A stretch of 5,447 nucleotides of DNA from Campylobacterales bacterium (GTDB taxonomy: Bacteria; Campylobacterota; Campylobacteria; Campylobacterales; Hydrogenimonadaceae), in NCBI GenBank assembly GCA_026986055.1, contig JALSPH010000010.1, forward strand, positions 1-5,447, given 5' to 3'. The notes under the pieces are model-generated. The model did no database searches and was not told the origin of the DNA. It saw nothing but the letters and a program-made list of their open reading frames with translations. Both the position numbers and the translations under genes were made by a program. Positions 1-5,447 of this stretch are shown here, piece after piece (within the stretch, counting starts at the first letter, position 1; each line of letters opens with the position of its first letter).

Positions 1-1524
1 CCGAAAGAGAAGAGGTTCGGTCACTACGCGACCCCCATAGCCTTCTCTTTGGCGAAGGTTTTGCGAAGAAACCCTATGCAGATAGCCGAAGAGCTCGTTG
101 AGAAGCTTGGCGAAGAGGAGATATTCGAAAGAGTCGAGGCTCTAAAAGGGTATGTCAACATCAAGCTCAGCCGGAACTTTCTGGACGAGTATGCCACATG
201 GGCTCTGAACAACGAAGATGAGTTCGGCAAAGCCGACTTCGAAGAGAGTATACTTCTGGAGTTCGTCAGCGCCAACCCGACCGGCCCTCTGCATATAGGG
301 CACGCGCGCGGTGCCGTATGGGGGGATGTACTGGCGCGCATCGGTTCGAGGCTAGGCTATAGAATAGAGCGGGAATACTACGTCAACGATGCCGGAAACC
401 AGATATATCTGCTCGGGCTTTCGGTATATCTTGCTGCCAGAGAGCAGGTTTTGGGGCTTGAAGTGGAGTGGCCCGAAGAGTACTATCGCGGCGACTATAT
501 AGTAGAGCTTGCCAAAAAGGCGGTAGAGGCTTTGGGCCCTGAAATGTTCGCCGATGAGGGGTTCATACCGCAGATCAGCGAGTGGGCCAAAGATAGAATG
601 CTCGAGCTCATAAACGAAAACCTCGATGAGGTCGGAATCCATTTCGACCATTACGTAAGCGAAAAGAGCCTTTACGACAGATGGGACGAAGTGTTCACCA
701 AGCTTGCCGATGCGGGTGCCGTTTACGAGAAGGACGGCAAGTGGTGGCTCAAGTCGACCGAGCATGGCGACGAGAAGGATAGGGTCGTCGTGCGTGAGGA
801 CGGCAGACCCACCTATCTTGCGGGAGATATCGTATACCACTACCTTAAGTTCGAGCGCGGGTATGATCGCTACATAAACATATGGGGTGCCGACCATCAC
901 GGCTATATCGCGCGCGTCAAGGCTGCCGTTGCCTTTTTCGGCCACGACCCGCAGAAGCTGGAGATCATACTTTCGCAGATGGTCTCTCTGCTTAAAGGCG
1001 GAGAGCCCTACAAGATGTCCAAAAGGGCCGGTAACTTCATTTTGATGAGCGATATAGTAAAAGAGATAGGCTCAGATGCGCTTAGGTTCGTCTTTTTGAC
1101 CAAAAAGAGCGACACCCATCTTGAGTTCGATGTGGAGGATCTTAAAAAAGAGGACAACTCCAATCCGGTCTACTATATAAACTACGCCCACGCTCGCGTC
1201 TTTTCACTTTTCGAGAAGGCCAACAGAAAGCAGGAGTCCGTTTTTGGAGCGAGTCTGAATAACTTGAACGAAGATGCATTCGATCTTCTCTTTACGGCTC
1301 TGCTTCTGCCGGAAGTGCTCGAGGATGCTTTCAAAAGCAGGCAGCTTCAAAAAGTTACGGAATACTTGAGAAATCTTGCGGGGATGTACCATAAGTTCTA
1401 CTACGACAACAGAGTTCTGGGCTCCGAAAACGAAGAGGCGCTGCTTAAGCTTTCGGCTATGGTCGCCCTCTCTTTAAGGGTCGGTCTTGAAATGTTGGGG
1501 ATCGAAGCGGCGAAAAAGATGTAA
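1..1524 (+). CDS. argS: Arginyl-tRNA synthetase, 5'-truncated by window edge
   Basis: Cytosolic class I aminoacyl-tRNA synthetase that attaches arginine to tRNA-Arg using ATP. The reading frame is open from base 1, and 507 residues are present. About 20-25 N-terminal residues are missing, judged from the usual length of about 530 in this lineage. The first visible residues include [13 protein letters not shown], typical of the N-terminal tRNA-recognition (Add-1) domain, so a TTG at 49 is not the start. The nucleotide-binding signature HIGH lies at 292-303 inside [15 protein letters not shown], and the second class I signature KMSK lies at 1012-1023 inside [11 protein letters not shown]. The helical anticodon-binding (DALR) domain fills the last 140 or so residues and ends GIEAAKKM, close to the family's conserved C-terminal Arg/Lys-Met. 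No frameshift is seen. It faces rsfS convergently; its upstream partners lie outside the window. Identification is very secure. Confidence 0.97.
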   Translation, partial: PKEKRFGHYATPIAFSLAKVLRRNPMQIAEELVEKLGEEEIFERVEALKGYVNIKLSRNFLDEYATWALNNEDEFGKADFEESILLEFVSANPTGPLHIGHARGAVWGDVLARIGSRLGYRIEREYYVNDAGNQIYLLGLSVYLAAREQVLGLEVEWPEEYYRGDYIVELAKKAVEALGPEMFADEGFIPQISEWAKDRMLELINENLDEVGIHFDHYVSEKSLYDRWDEVFTKLADAGAVYEKDGKWWLKSTEHGDEKDRVVVREDGRPTYLAGDIVYHYLKFERGYDRYINIWGADHHGYIARVKAAVAFFGHDPQKLEIILSQMVSLLKGGEPYKMSKRAGNFILMSDIVKEIGSDALRFVFLTKKSDTHLEFDVEDLKKEDNSNPVYYINYAHARVFSLFEKANRKQESVFGASLNNLNEDAFDLLFTALLLPEVLEDAFKSRQLQKVTEYLRNLAGMYHKFYYDNRVLGSENEEALLKLSAMVALSLRVGLEMLGIEAAKKM

Positions 1525-1565
1525 TTTCACGATGGGAACACGGTTTGCTTATACTATATTTGTAA

Positions 1566-1613
1566 GAGTTCCGGACAAATAGCTTGCAGACTGTTCCGGT
1601 CTGTCCGGAGCTC
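1566..1613. terminator. 12-bp stem-loop between convergent argS and rsfS
   Basis: Bases 1566-1577 pair with 1602-1613 over 12 positions (11 Watson-Crick and one G-U), enclosing a 24-nt loop. It lies 41 bases after the argS stop and 46 bases beyond the rsfS stop, the place expected for a shared bidirectional terminator. There is no T-run on either side, so it is not a textbook intrinsic terminator. A second TTCCGG copy at 1594-1599 inside the loop allows a shorter competing pairing with 1571-1575. The pairing is seen directly; the terminator role is inferred. The remaining intergenic bases (1525-1565 and 1614-1659) show no gene. Confidence 0.45.
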
Positions 1614-1659
1614 AATCGATCTCTCTGGAAAATTGGAAACTCTTTATACGGCTCTTTCG

Positions 1660-1995
1660 CTACGCTCTCTTTTCGAGCGACTCGAGAAACTCTTCAAGAT
1701 TGTATTTGGCTCTGTATGACGGCACCATCAAATGTATCATTATGTCTCCAAGATCGACTATCGTCCACTGTTCGCCCTCTTCGACCGCTACAAAGTGCTC
1801 ACCTGCCGGCTTGAGTTCATCTTTTAGGTATCCAAGAAGGGCCAGTGTGTGTTTGTCGCCCAAAGTGGTCGCTATGATGACGTAGCGGGTAAGGTACTCT
1901 TTATCGGTAAGGTCGAAGACCTGAATATCTTCACCCTTTTTTCTATCGAGAAGCTCTATGATCCTATCGATCCTTTTTTCTATCTCTTTGCTCAA
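1660..1995 (-). CDS. rsfS: Ribosome silencing factor RsfS
   Basis: RsfS/Iojap-family protein of 111 residues, a normal length. The family binds ribosomal protein uL14 on the 50S subunit and blocks joining to 30S, lowering translation during starvation. Visible family features are YVIIATTLGDKHTLAL at 38-53, the core W77-x3-DLGD (81-84) followed by H88, and the terminal Y98-N-L-E101 stretch. The start is TTG at 1995-1993: no upstream ATG fits, and a good Shine-Dalgarno AGGAG lies 5 bases before it. The TTG overlaps the nadD stop as TTGA, indicating translational coupling within a nadD-rsfS operon, an association common across bacteria. The stop is TAG. An older database name for such proteins is 'Iojap-related'. 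Identification is secure from the W/DLGD/H core. Confidence 0.93.
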   Translation of the reverse strand: MSKEIEKRIDRIIELLDRKKGEDIQVFDLTDKEYLTRYVIIATTLGDKHTLALLGYLKDELKPAGEHFVAVEEGEQWTIVDLGDIMIHLMVPSYRAKYNLEEFLESLEKRA

Positions 1996-2543
1996 CTGCT
2001 CTCCTGTTTTTTTGTGTAGTAGCGCACAACCTCTTGGCGAATCGGTTCAGGTATCCACTTGGGGTCGATATTTTCTCTAAGTTCGGTAGAGCTTATAGGA
2101 ATATCGACATCGAGCCGGATGAACCTTTTAGGCACATAAAGATCCGAGCGAGTGGCTACGACCCACTTCACCATTTTGTCCAACTCTTCGTAGCGGTGCC
2201 ACTTTTTCAGTGTCTTGAGGTTGTCCGCGCCGATTATGAGGTAAATTGTACCGAAAAAGTGTTTGAAATGGCGCACCGTATCTATCGTATACGATTTTGA
2301 GCCCTTTTTTATCTCGTAGTCGCTCACTTCAACTTTAGGGTTGTCGGCCGTTACGGCTTTGAGCCATTTGAGTCTCAGCTCAGGCGGTGCACTGTGCCCC
2401 TTTTTGAAAGGGCTCAAATATGCCGGCACCACTATGAGTTTGTCTATATCGAGCTTTTCGAGCGCACTTTTTATGATTTGTAGATGGCCGATGTGGGGAG
2501 GGTCGAAACTCCCGCCGAATATGGCTGCTTTTTGCTTTTTCAT
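1992..2543 (-). CDS. nadD: Nicotinate-nucleotide adenylyltransferase
   Basis: Cytosolic enzyme of NAD biosynthesis that joins nicotinate mononucleotide and ATP to give nicotinate adenine dinucleotide. The protein has 183 residues, slightly short but normal for this lineage. Motifs seen are the nucleotide-binding GGSFDPPHIGH at 10-20, SKSYTIDTV at 82-90, IIGADNL at 103-109 with the following KKWHRYEEL at 113-121, and the C-terminal signature ISSTELR at 150-156. All expected catalytic elements are present. The ATG at 2543-2541 is the only sensible start, since the GGSFDPPH motif begins 9 residues later. No Shine-Dalgarno is visible; instead a TATAAT box lies only 9 bases upstream. It is the first gene of the nadD-rsfS operon, divergent from gap. 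Identification is very secure. Confidence 0.96.
   Translation of the reverse strand: MKKQKAAIFGGSFDPPHIGHLQIIKSALEKLDIDKLIVVPAYLSPFKKGHSAPPELRLKWLKAVTADNPKVEVSDYEIKKGSKSYTIDTVRHFKHFFGTIYLIIGADNLKTLKKWHRYEELDKMVKWVVATRSDLYVPKRFIRLDVDIPISSTELRENIDPKWIPEPIRQEVVRYYTKKQESS
1999..2005 (-). promoter_or_regulatory. Ribosome binding site of rsfS (supports TTG start)
   Basis: On the minus strand AGGAGAG lies inside the last codons of nadD, and its AGGAG core is 5 bases before the TTG at 1995-1993. This decides the unusual start codon and supports independent or coupled re-initiation after nadD. Confidence 0.75.
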
Positions 2544-2552
2544 TTAATAATT

Positions 2553-2579
2553 ATTATACACTTAATTCGATAAAATCAA
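2553..2579 (-). promoter_or_regulatory. Predicted sigma-70 promoter of nadD-rsfS
   Basis: On the minus strand a perfect -10 hexamer TATAAT occupies 2558-2553. A moderate -35 match TTGATT lies at 2579-2574, with a short 15-bp spacer; -35 boxes are often weak in Campylobacterota. The expected transcription start falls around 2547-2544, leaving almost no 5' leader before the nadD ATG. Confidence 0.6.
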
Positions 2580-2594
2580 CGCACTGTTTTGATA

Positions 2595-2623
2595 GTGACA
2601 CTGACTGAAAGATAACTTATACA
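2595..2623 (+). promoter_or_regulatory. Predicted sigma-70 promoter of the structured RNA / gap operon
   Basis: GTGACA at 2595-2600 matches the TTGACA -35 consensus at 5 of 6 positions. A spacer of exactly 17 bases leads to TATACA at 2618-2623, which matches TATAAT at 4 of 6. The predicted start is at about 2630-2631, directly before the first paired base of the long hairpin. The coincidence of promoter and hairpin base is the main reason to trust it. It lies back to back with the nadD promoter. Confidence 0.55.
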
Positions 2624-2629
2624 TTTATT

Positions 2630-2813
2630 TGGAGTGGCAGCAGACACCTCGCCAAACGAGTGCGATTTGCCTACGGACGTCTGCAAAATCTCTAAAAACC
2701 GCTAACCTCTCCGAGACCCTTACGGGCAAGCGCGGTTTTTGGCCGAGATTTTTTCGTCTCAAATCGCAAGTTTGACTCTCTGTCTGCTTCCACTCTGTAG
2801 TGAAAAAGTTTTT
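2630..2813 (+). ncRNA. Long rod-shaped structured RNA, candidate 6S RNA (or gap leader)
   Basis: Bases 2632-2795 form one extended imperfect hairpin. Paired segments from outside in are 2632-2637/2790-2795, 2640-2646/2781-2787, 2653-2657/2770-2774, 2661-2669/2760-2768, 2676-2679/2755-2758 (optional), 2685-2692/2745-2752 and 2694-2702/2732-2740, about 48 pairs in total. A central bubble (2670-2684 against 2753-2759) separates a roughly 38-nt closing stem from an apical stem with a 29-nt loop that can form a CCC/GGG mini-hairpin. A promoter ends just before it, and a T-run at 2809-2813 follows. A transcript of about 165-184 nt with its bubble near nucleotide 40-55 matches the architecture known for 6S RNA, which traps sigma-70 RNA polymerase by mimicking an open promoter. 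No primary-sequence match to 6S was tested. The alternative is a cis-acting leader of gap. It is not tmRNA, SRP RNA or RNase P RNA by visible motifs. Structure is likely real; the 6S identity is inferred. Confidence 0.55.
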
Positions 2814-2815
2814 CA
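2801..2815 (+). terminator. AT-rich palindrome with T-run after the rod RNA
   Basis: TGAAAAA at 2801-2807 is the exact reverse complement of TTTTTCA at 2809-2815, with one base between. It follows the long hairpin by 5 bases and puts five T residues on the RNA strand. It could help end the structured RNA, but it is GC-poor and would be leaky at best. Read-through into gap, which starts 28 bases later, is plausible. Confidence 0.3.
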
Positions 2816-2831
2816 GAGCACTCAATTGAAT

Positions 2832-2839
2832 GAGGGGAG
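2832..2839 (+). promoter_or_regulatory. Ribosome binding site of gap (supports TTG start)
   Basis: The purine run GAGGGGAG ends 4 bases before TTG at 2844, with the AGGGG part 6 bases away. It fixes translation at that TTG rather than at any upstream ATG in the same open frame. Confidence 0.8.
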
Positions 2840-2843
2840 TATT

Positions 2844-3839
2844 TTGGCTTTAAAGATTGCGATCAACGGATATGGGCGCATAGGAAGAAGCGTCGCCCGC
2901 ATAGTTTCAAAGAGAGATGATGTCAAGCTGGTTGCGATCAACGACCTTGCCGATCGGCAGAGACTCTCCTACTTGACTCGCTACGATTCGGTGCATGGGC
3001 CTTTGGATGAAGAGGTTGGGCTTGAAGGAGATGAGCTGGTCATAGGAGAGGATCGCATAAAGATTTTCCAAGAGCCCGATCCTTCGAAGCTGAGGTTCGC
3101 AGATGCGGGGGCGGATGTGGTTTTGGAGTGCAGCGGCCGTTTCTTGCGAAAAGATATAGTGGATGTCCACATAAGAAACGGAGCTGAAAGGGTCATCATC
3201 TCCGCTCCTGCCGAAGATGATACGCCCACATATGTCTTCGGTGTGAACGCGCACGATTACAAGGGTGAAGATGTCATCTCGAACGCCAGCTGTACTACAA
3301 ACTGCCTGGGGCCCATCGCCAAGATTTTGGATGAGGCTTACGGCATAGAGAGCGGGTTGATGACGACCATTCACGCATACACCGGTGGCCAAAGCCTTAT
3401 GGATGCGGCAATCTCTTCGGACCTTAGAAGGTGCAGGGCGGCGGCGGTGAACCTCGTTCCTACCACGACTCACGCCGCTGAGGCGATCTACAAAGTCCTA
3501 CCCTCTTTGAAAGGGAAGCTTCACGGCAGAAGCGTAAGGGTCCCGACTCCGGACGTCTCTTTGATGGATCTGAACCTCATGCTTTGCAAGCCTGCAACCG
3601 CCGAGGAGATCAATTTTCTCTTTATGGAGCAGGCGAAAGGCGAGCTTAGCGGTATTTTGGGAATAGATAGAAGTTTTGGAGTGAGCCAGGACTTTTGCGG
3701 AGATACGAGAAGCTCTATAGTCGCCGAGGATCTTACACAGGTAGTCGGTGAGAGGATGGTAAAAATCATGGCATGGTACGACAACGAGTGGGGCTACGCC
3801 AACAGGCTTGTCGAAATGGCGCTGCATATAACAAGATAG
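2844..3839 (+). CDS. gap: Glyceraldehyde-3-phosphate dehydrogenase
   Basis: Cytosolic enzyme interconverting glyceraldehyde 3-phosphate and 1,3-bisphosphoglycerate with NAD(P) and phosphate. The chosen product is 331 residues, the standard length, starting at TTG 2844 ([16 protein letters not shown]). Upstream in-frame codons overlap the structured RNA and are not GAPDH-like. The Rossmann motif NGYGRIG is at 8-14, with D34 after the second strand, as in NAD-binding forms. The catalytic loop SNASCTTNC carries Cys150, and HAYT carries His177. RVPTP and the C-terminal [16 protein letters not shown] are intact. Two details are unusual: the Leu-Pro pair after D187 that disfavours NADP in NAD-specific enzymes is Ala-Ala, and the phosphate-binding TTTG-AA motif reads TTTH-AA with His210. 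It is the first gene of gap-pgk-tpiA and is probably transcribed from the promoter at 2595-2623. Cofactor preference cannot be decided here. Confidence 0.96.
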   Translation: MALKIAINGYGRIGRSVARIVSKRDDVKLVAINDLADRQRLSYLTRYDSVHGPLDEEVGLEGDELVIGEDRIKIFQEPDPSKLRFADAGADVVLECSGRFLRKDIVDVHIRNGAERVIISAPAEDDTPTYVFGVNAHDYKGEDVISNASCTTNCLGPIAKILDEAYGIESGLMTTIHAYTGGQSLMDAAISSDLRRCRAAAVNLVPTTTHAAEAIYKVLPSLKGKLHGRSVRVPTPDVSLMDLNLMLCKPATAEEINFLFMEQAKGELSGILGIDRSFGVSQDFCGDTRSSIVAEDLTQVVGERMVKIMAWYDNEWGYANRLVEMALHITR

Positions 3840-3853
3840 AGAAAGGAAATTTT

Positions 3854-5059
3854 ATGAAGCTTTTGACGATAAAAGATCTCGAACTGGCGGGTGAGAAGGT
3901 ATTTATAAGGTGTGATTTCAACGTTCCTTTGGATGAGTTCGGCAACATAACCGACGACAGGCGTATACGGGCAGCCATGCAGACGATACGCTACTGTCTC
4001 GATCATGAGTGTGCGATAATTTTGGCAAGCCATATGGGAAGGCCCAAGGGCGTGTATGACGAAAAGTACTCTTTGAAGCCGGTCGCCAAGAGGCTCCAGT
4101 CGCTTCTTCACCACGAAGTTACGCTTGCAAAAGATGTAGTCGGCCCGGACGCAACGGCGAAAGCCAAAGAGTTGAAAGGCGGCGAGATACTTCTTTTGGA
4201 GAATGTACGTTTCGAGCCCGGTGAGACCAAAAACGACCCCGAACTTGCAAAAAAGATGGCGTCGATGGCTAAATTCTACATAAACGACGCATTTGGAGTG
4301 AGCCACAGAGCGCACGCTTCGGTGGAGGCGATAACCCACTATTTCGACAACGACCATAAAGGGGCCGGCTTCCTGCTTCAAAAGGAGATCAAATATTTCC
4401 ACAAACTTCTCAAAAAGCCTACGAGGCCATTTATGGCGATAGTCGGAGGAAGCAAGGTTTCGGGGAAACTTGAAGCCCTTGTAAACCTTCTGCCGAAAGT
4501 GGACAAGATGGTCATAGGGGGAGCTATGGCATTTACCTTCTGGAAGGCGCGCGGCTACGAGGTGGGCAAATCGTTGGTGGAGGATGACCTTATGGAGGAT
4601 GCGCGCCACATAATGGACGAGGCAAAAAGGCTTGGCGTGAAGTTCTACCTTCCTGTAGATTTCGTCATAGCGCCGGAGTTCAAAGAGGATGCTCAGGTTA
4701 AGTACGTAACTTTTCAGGAGATCCCCGAAGATTGGATAGGGCTTGATATCGGGCTCGCTTCCACAAGGCTATTTAGAGAAGCGCTAAGCGACGTGCAGAC
4801 CATTTTGTGGAACGGACCTATGGGGGTTTACGAGATGGATAAGTTTGCAAGAGGCAGCTTCAAACTGGCAAACTATGTGGCCGAGTCGTACGCTACCAAG
4901 ATAATAGGCGGAGGAGATACGGCAGATTTGGTGCAAAGAGTGGGTGTCGATGACGAGATGACCTTCATCTCTACCGGCGGCGGTGCGAGCCTGGAGCTTC
5001 TGGAGGGTAAAAACCTGCCCGGTATTTCGGCTCTTCAAGTCGATGGAGATGAGGAATGA
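3854..5059 (+). CDS. pgk: Phosphoglycerate kinase
   Basis: Cytosolic enzyme transferring phosphate between 1,3-bisphosphoglycerate and ADP. The 401-residue length is typical of bacterial PGK. Substrate-side motifs in the N-terminal domain are RCDFNVP (19-25), HMGRPKG (60-66) and ENVRFEPGE around R119, followed by [15 protein letters not shown]. The nucleotide-side domain shows GGSKVSGK (198-205), [15 protein letters not shown] (352-357) and STGGGAS (373-379). Nothing catalytic is missing. The ATG at 3854 has AAAGGA 6 bases upstream and follows the gap stop by 14 bases. A longer in-frame opening back to 3773 overlaps the end of gap and adds no conserved residues, so it is rejected. It overlaps tpiA by 4 bases (ATGA), indicating coupled translation. 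The gene acts directly after GAPDH in the pathway. Confidence 0.97.
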   Translation: MKLLTIKDLELAGEKVFIRCDFNVPLDEFGNITDDRRIRAAMQTIRYCLDHECAIILASHMGRPKGVYDEKYSLKPVAKRLQSLLHHEVTLAKDVVGPDATAKAKELKGGEILLLENVRFEPGETKNDPELAKKMASMAKFYINDAFGVSHRAHASVEAITHYFDNDHKGAGFLLQKEIKYFHKLLKKPTRPFMAIVGGSKVSGKLEALVNLLPKVDKMVIGGAMAFTFWKARGYEVGKSLVEDDLMEDARHIMDEAKRLGVKFYLPVDFVIAPEFKEDAQVKYVTFQEIPEDWIGLDIGLASTRLFREALSDVQTILWNGPMGVYEMDKFARGSFKLANYVAESYATKIIGGGDTADLVQRVGVDDEMTFISTGGGASLELLEGKNLPGISALQVDGDEE

Positions 5060-5447
5060 GCAAGATCATAGCCGCCAACTTCAAAACGAACCATACGAGG
5101 GCTACGACCGCTGAATATGTAAAAGAGCTCGATACTTTTTTGCAAGAGTGCGGCTATAAAGATGCGATCTACATCTTTCCGCCCGCTACCGCTCTCGATG
5201 CTTTTGAAGTAGAGAGCGATATACGCATAGGTGCGCAAAATGCATACCCTACCGTAAAGGGCTCGTTTACGGGCGAGATCGGCTTGGAACAGCTTGGGGA
5301 GTTCGGTGTGGAGACCATCTTGGTCGGACATAGCGAAAGGCGCCATATTTTGGGTGAGAGCCAGGAGTTTATAGCTTCCAAATTCTCCTGGTTTATGGAG
5401 AGGGGGCTCGAGATATTCTACTGCATAGGTGAACCTTTGGAAGTAAG
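5056..5447 (+). CDS. tpiA: Triosephosphate isomerase, 3'-truncated by window edge
   Basis: Cytosolic TIM-barrel enzyme interconverting dihydroxyacetone phosphate and glyceraldehyde 3-phosphate. The first 130 codons are present, a little over half of the usual 230-250. Visible active-site elements are N8 and K10 in AANFKTN, and H92 in GHSERR (91-96). GAQNAYP and FTGEIG upstream and YCIGEP near the window end are family hallmarks. The catalytic glutamate and the phosphate-binding loops lie beyond the window. The NFKTN-HTRA opening differs from the common NWKMN and matches the Campylobacter-type enzyme, supporting the taxonomic call. The start ATG at 5056 overlaps the pgk stop, with GGAG at 5045-5048 positioned 7 bases before it. 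In C. jejuni fabI follows tpiA, as I recall; that cannot be checked here. Confidence 0.95.
   Translation, partial: MSKIIAANFKTNHTRATTAEYVKELDTFLQECGYKDAIYIFPPATALDAFEVESDIRIGAQNAYPTVKGSFTGEIGLEQLGEFGVETILVGHSERRHILGESQEFIASKFSWFMERGLEIFYCIGEPLEV

Noticed and set aside
49..51. TTG at 49 as the argS start
   Set aside because: The frame is open to base 1 and the preceding 16 codons encode conserved ArgRS residues ([10 protein letters not shown]), so the true start is outside the window.
1584..1814. Plus-strand 76-codon open frame starting between argS and rsfS
   Set aside because: Most of it lies opposite rsfS, the 5' part overlaps the stem-loop, there is no good ribosome binding site, and nothing in the product is recognisable.
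2630..2813. tmRNA, SRP RNA or RNase P RNA as the identity of the structured RNA
   Set aside because: There is no tRNA-like CCA end, no SRP GGAAG-AGCAG loop signature, and no RNase P core motifs. The single-rod shape fits 6S or a leader better.
2625..2825. Minus-strand 66-codon open frame across the hairpin region
   Set aside because: It starts at TTG without a Shine-Dalgarno, matches no family I recognise, and lies over the inverted-repeat arms, whose symmetry explains openness on both strands.
2739..2843. In-frame N-terminal extension of gap to an ATG at 2739
   Set aside because: The 35 extra codons cover the 3' arm of the long hairpin, have no ribosome binding site at the ATG, and show no GAPDH similarity. 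The TTG at 2844 gives the standard N-terminus.
3773..3853. Longer pgk start inside the end of gap
   Set aside because: The family N-terminus (MKLLTIKDL) begins at ATG 3854, which has a well-placed AAAGGA; the extension only re-reads gap codons.
3794..4609. 271-codon open frame antisense to pgk
   Set aside because: It mirrors a highly conserved pgk, has no recognisable domain and no ribosome binding site that I can see. It is typical antisense openness in a gene of this codon use.

Overview
The window looks like a housekeeping segment of a Campylobacterota (former Epsilonproteobacteria) chromosome. The supporting evidence is the wording of the proteins: a triosephosphate isomerase that opens NFKTN-HTRA instead of the usual NWKMN, an ArgRS of the Campylobacter type, and a GAPDH starting [14 protein letters not shown]. 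The layout nadD-rsfS facing away from gap-pgk-tpiA matches what I recall from Campylobacter jejuni. Base composition is near 50% GC, higher than Campylobacter or Helicobacter, with frequent ATA, AGA and AGG codons. A marine or vent genus with moderate GC is plausible, but I cannot name it.

Layout. Bases 1-1524 hold argS, missing its N-terminus at the window edge. Bases 1525-1659 are a short convergent intergenic gap with one clear 12-bp stem-loop. Minus-strand rsfS (1660-1995) and nadD (1992-2543) form a two-gene operon with a 4-base overlap, transcribed from a TATAAT promoter very close to the nadD ATG. Bases 2544-2843 are a 300-base divergent intergenic region with no convincing protein gene. 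The plus-strand operon gap (2844-3839), pgk (3854-5059) and tpiA (5056 to the window end, truncated) follows.

Function. gap, pgk and tpiA encode three consecutive reversible steps of the lower glycolytic/gluconeogenic pathway. nadD makes the NAD precursor dinucleotide, and GAPDH uses NAD(P). rsfS silences ribosomes under starvation, and argS charges tRNA-Arg.

The most interesting element is not a protein. Bases 2632-2795 fold on paper into one long rod of about 48 base pairs with an asymmetric bubble of 15 versus 7 nt about 40 nt from the predicted 5' end and an apical loop. A promoter with a 5/6 -35 box and 17-bp spacing places the start at about 2630, and an AT-rich palindrome with a T-run follows the rod. 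Size and architecture resemble 6S RNA (ssrS). The bubble also carries a second copy of a hexamer that could compete for one arm of the closing stem. It is either a 6S RNA encoded just upstream of gap or a switch-like leader of the gap-pgk-tpiA operon. I could not search Rfam, so the identity remains a hypothesis.
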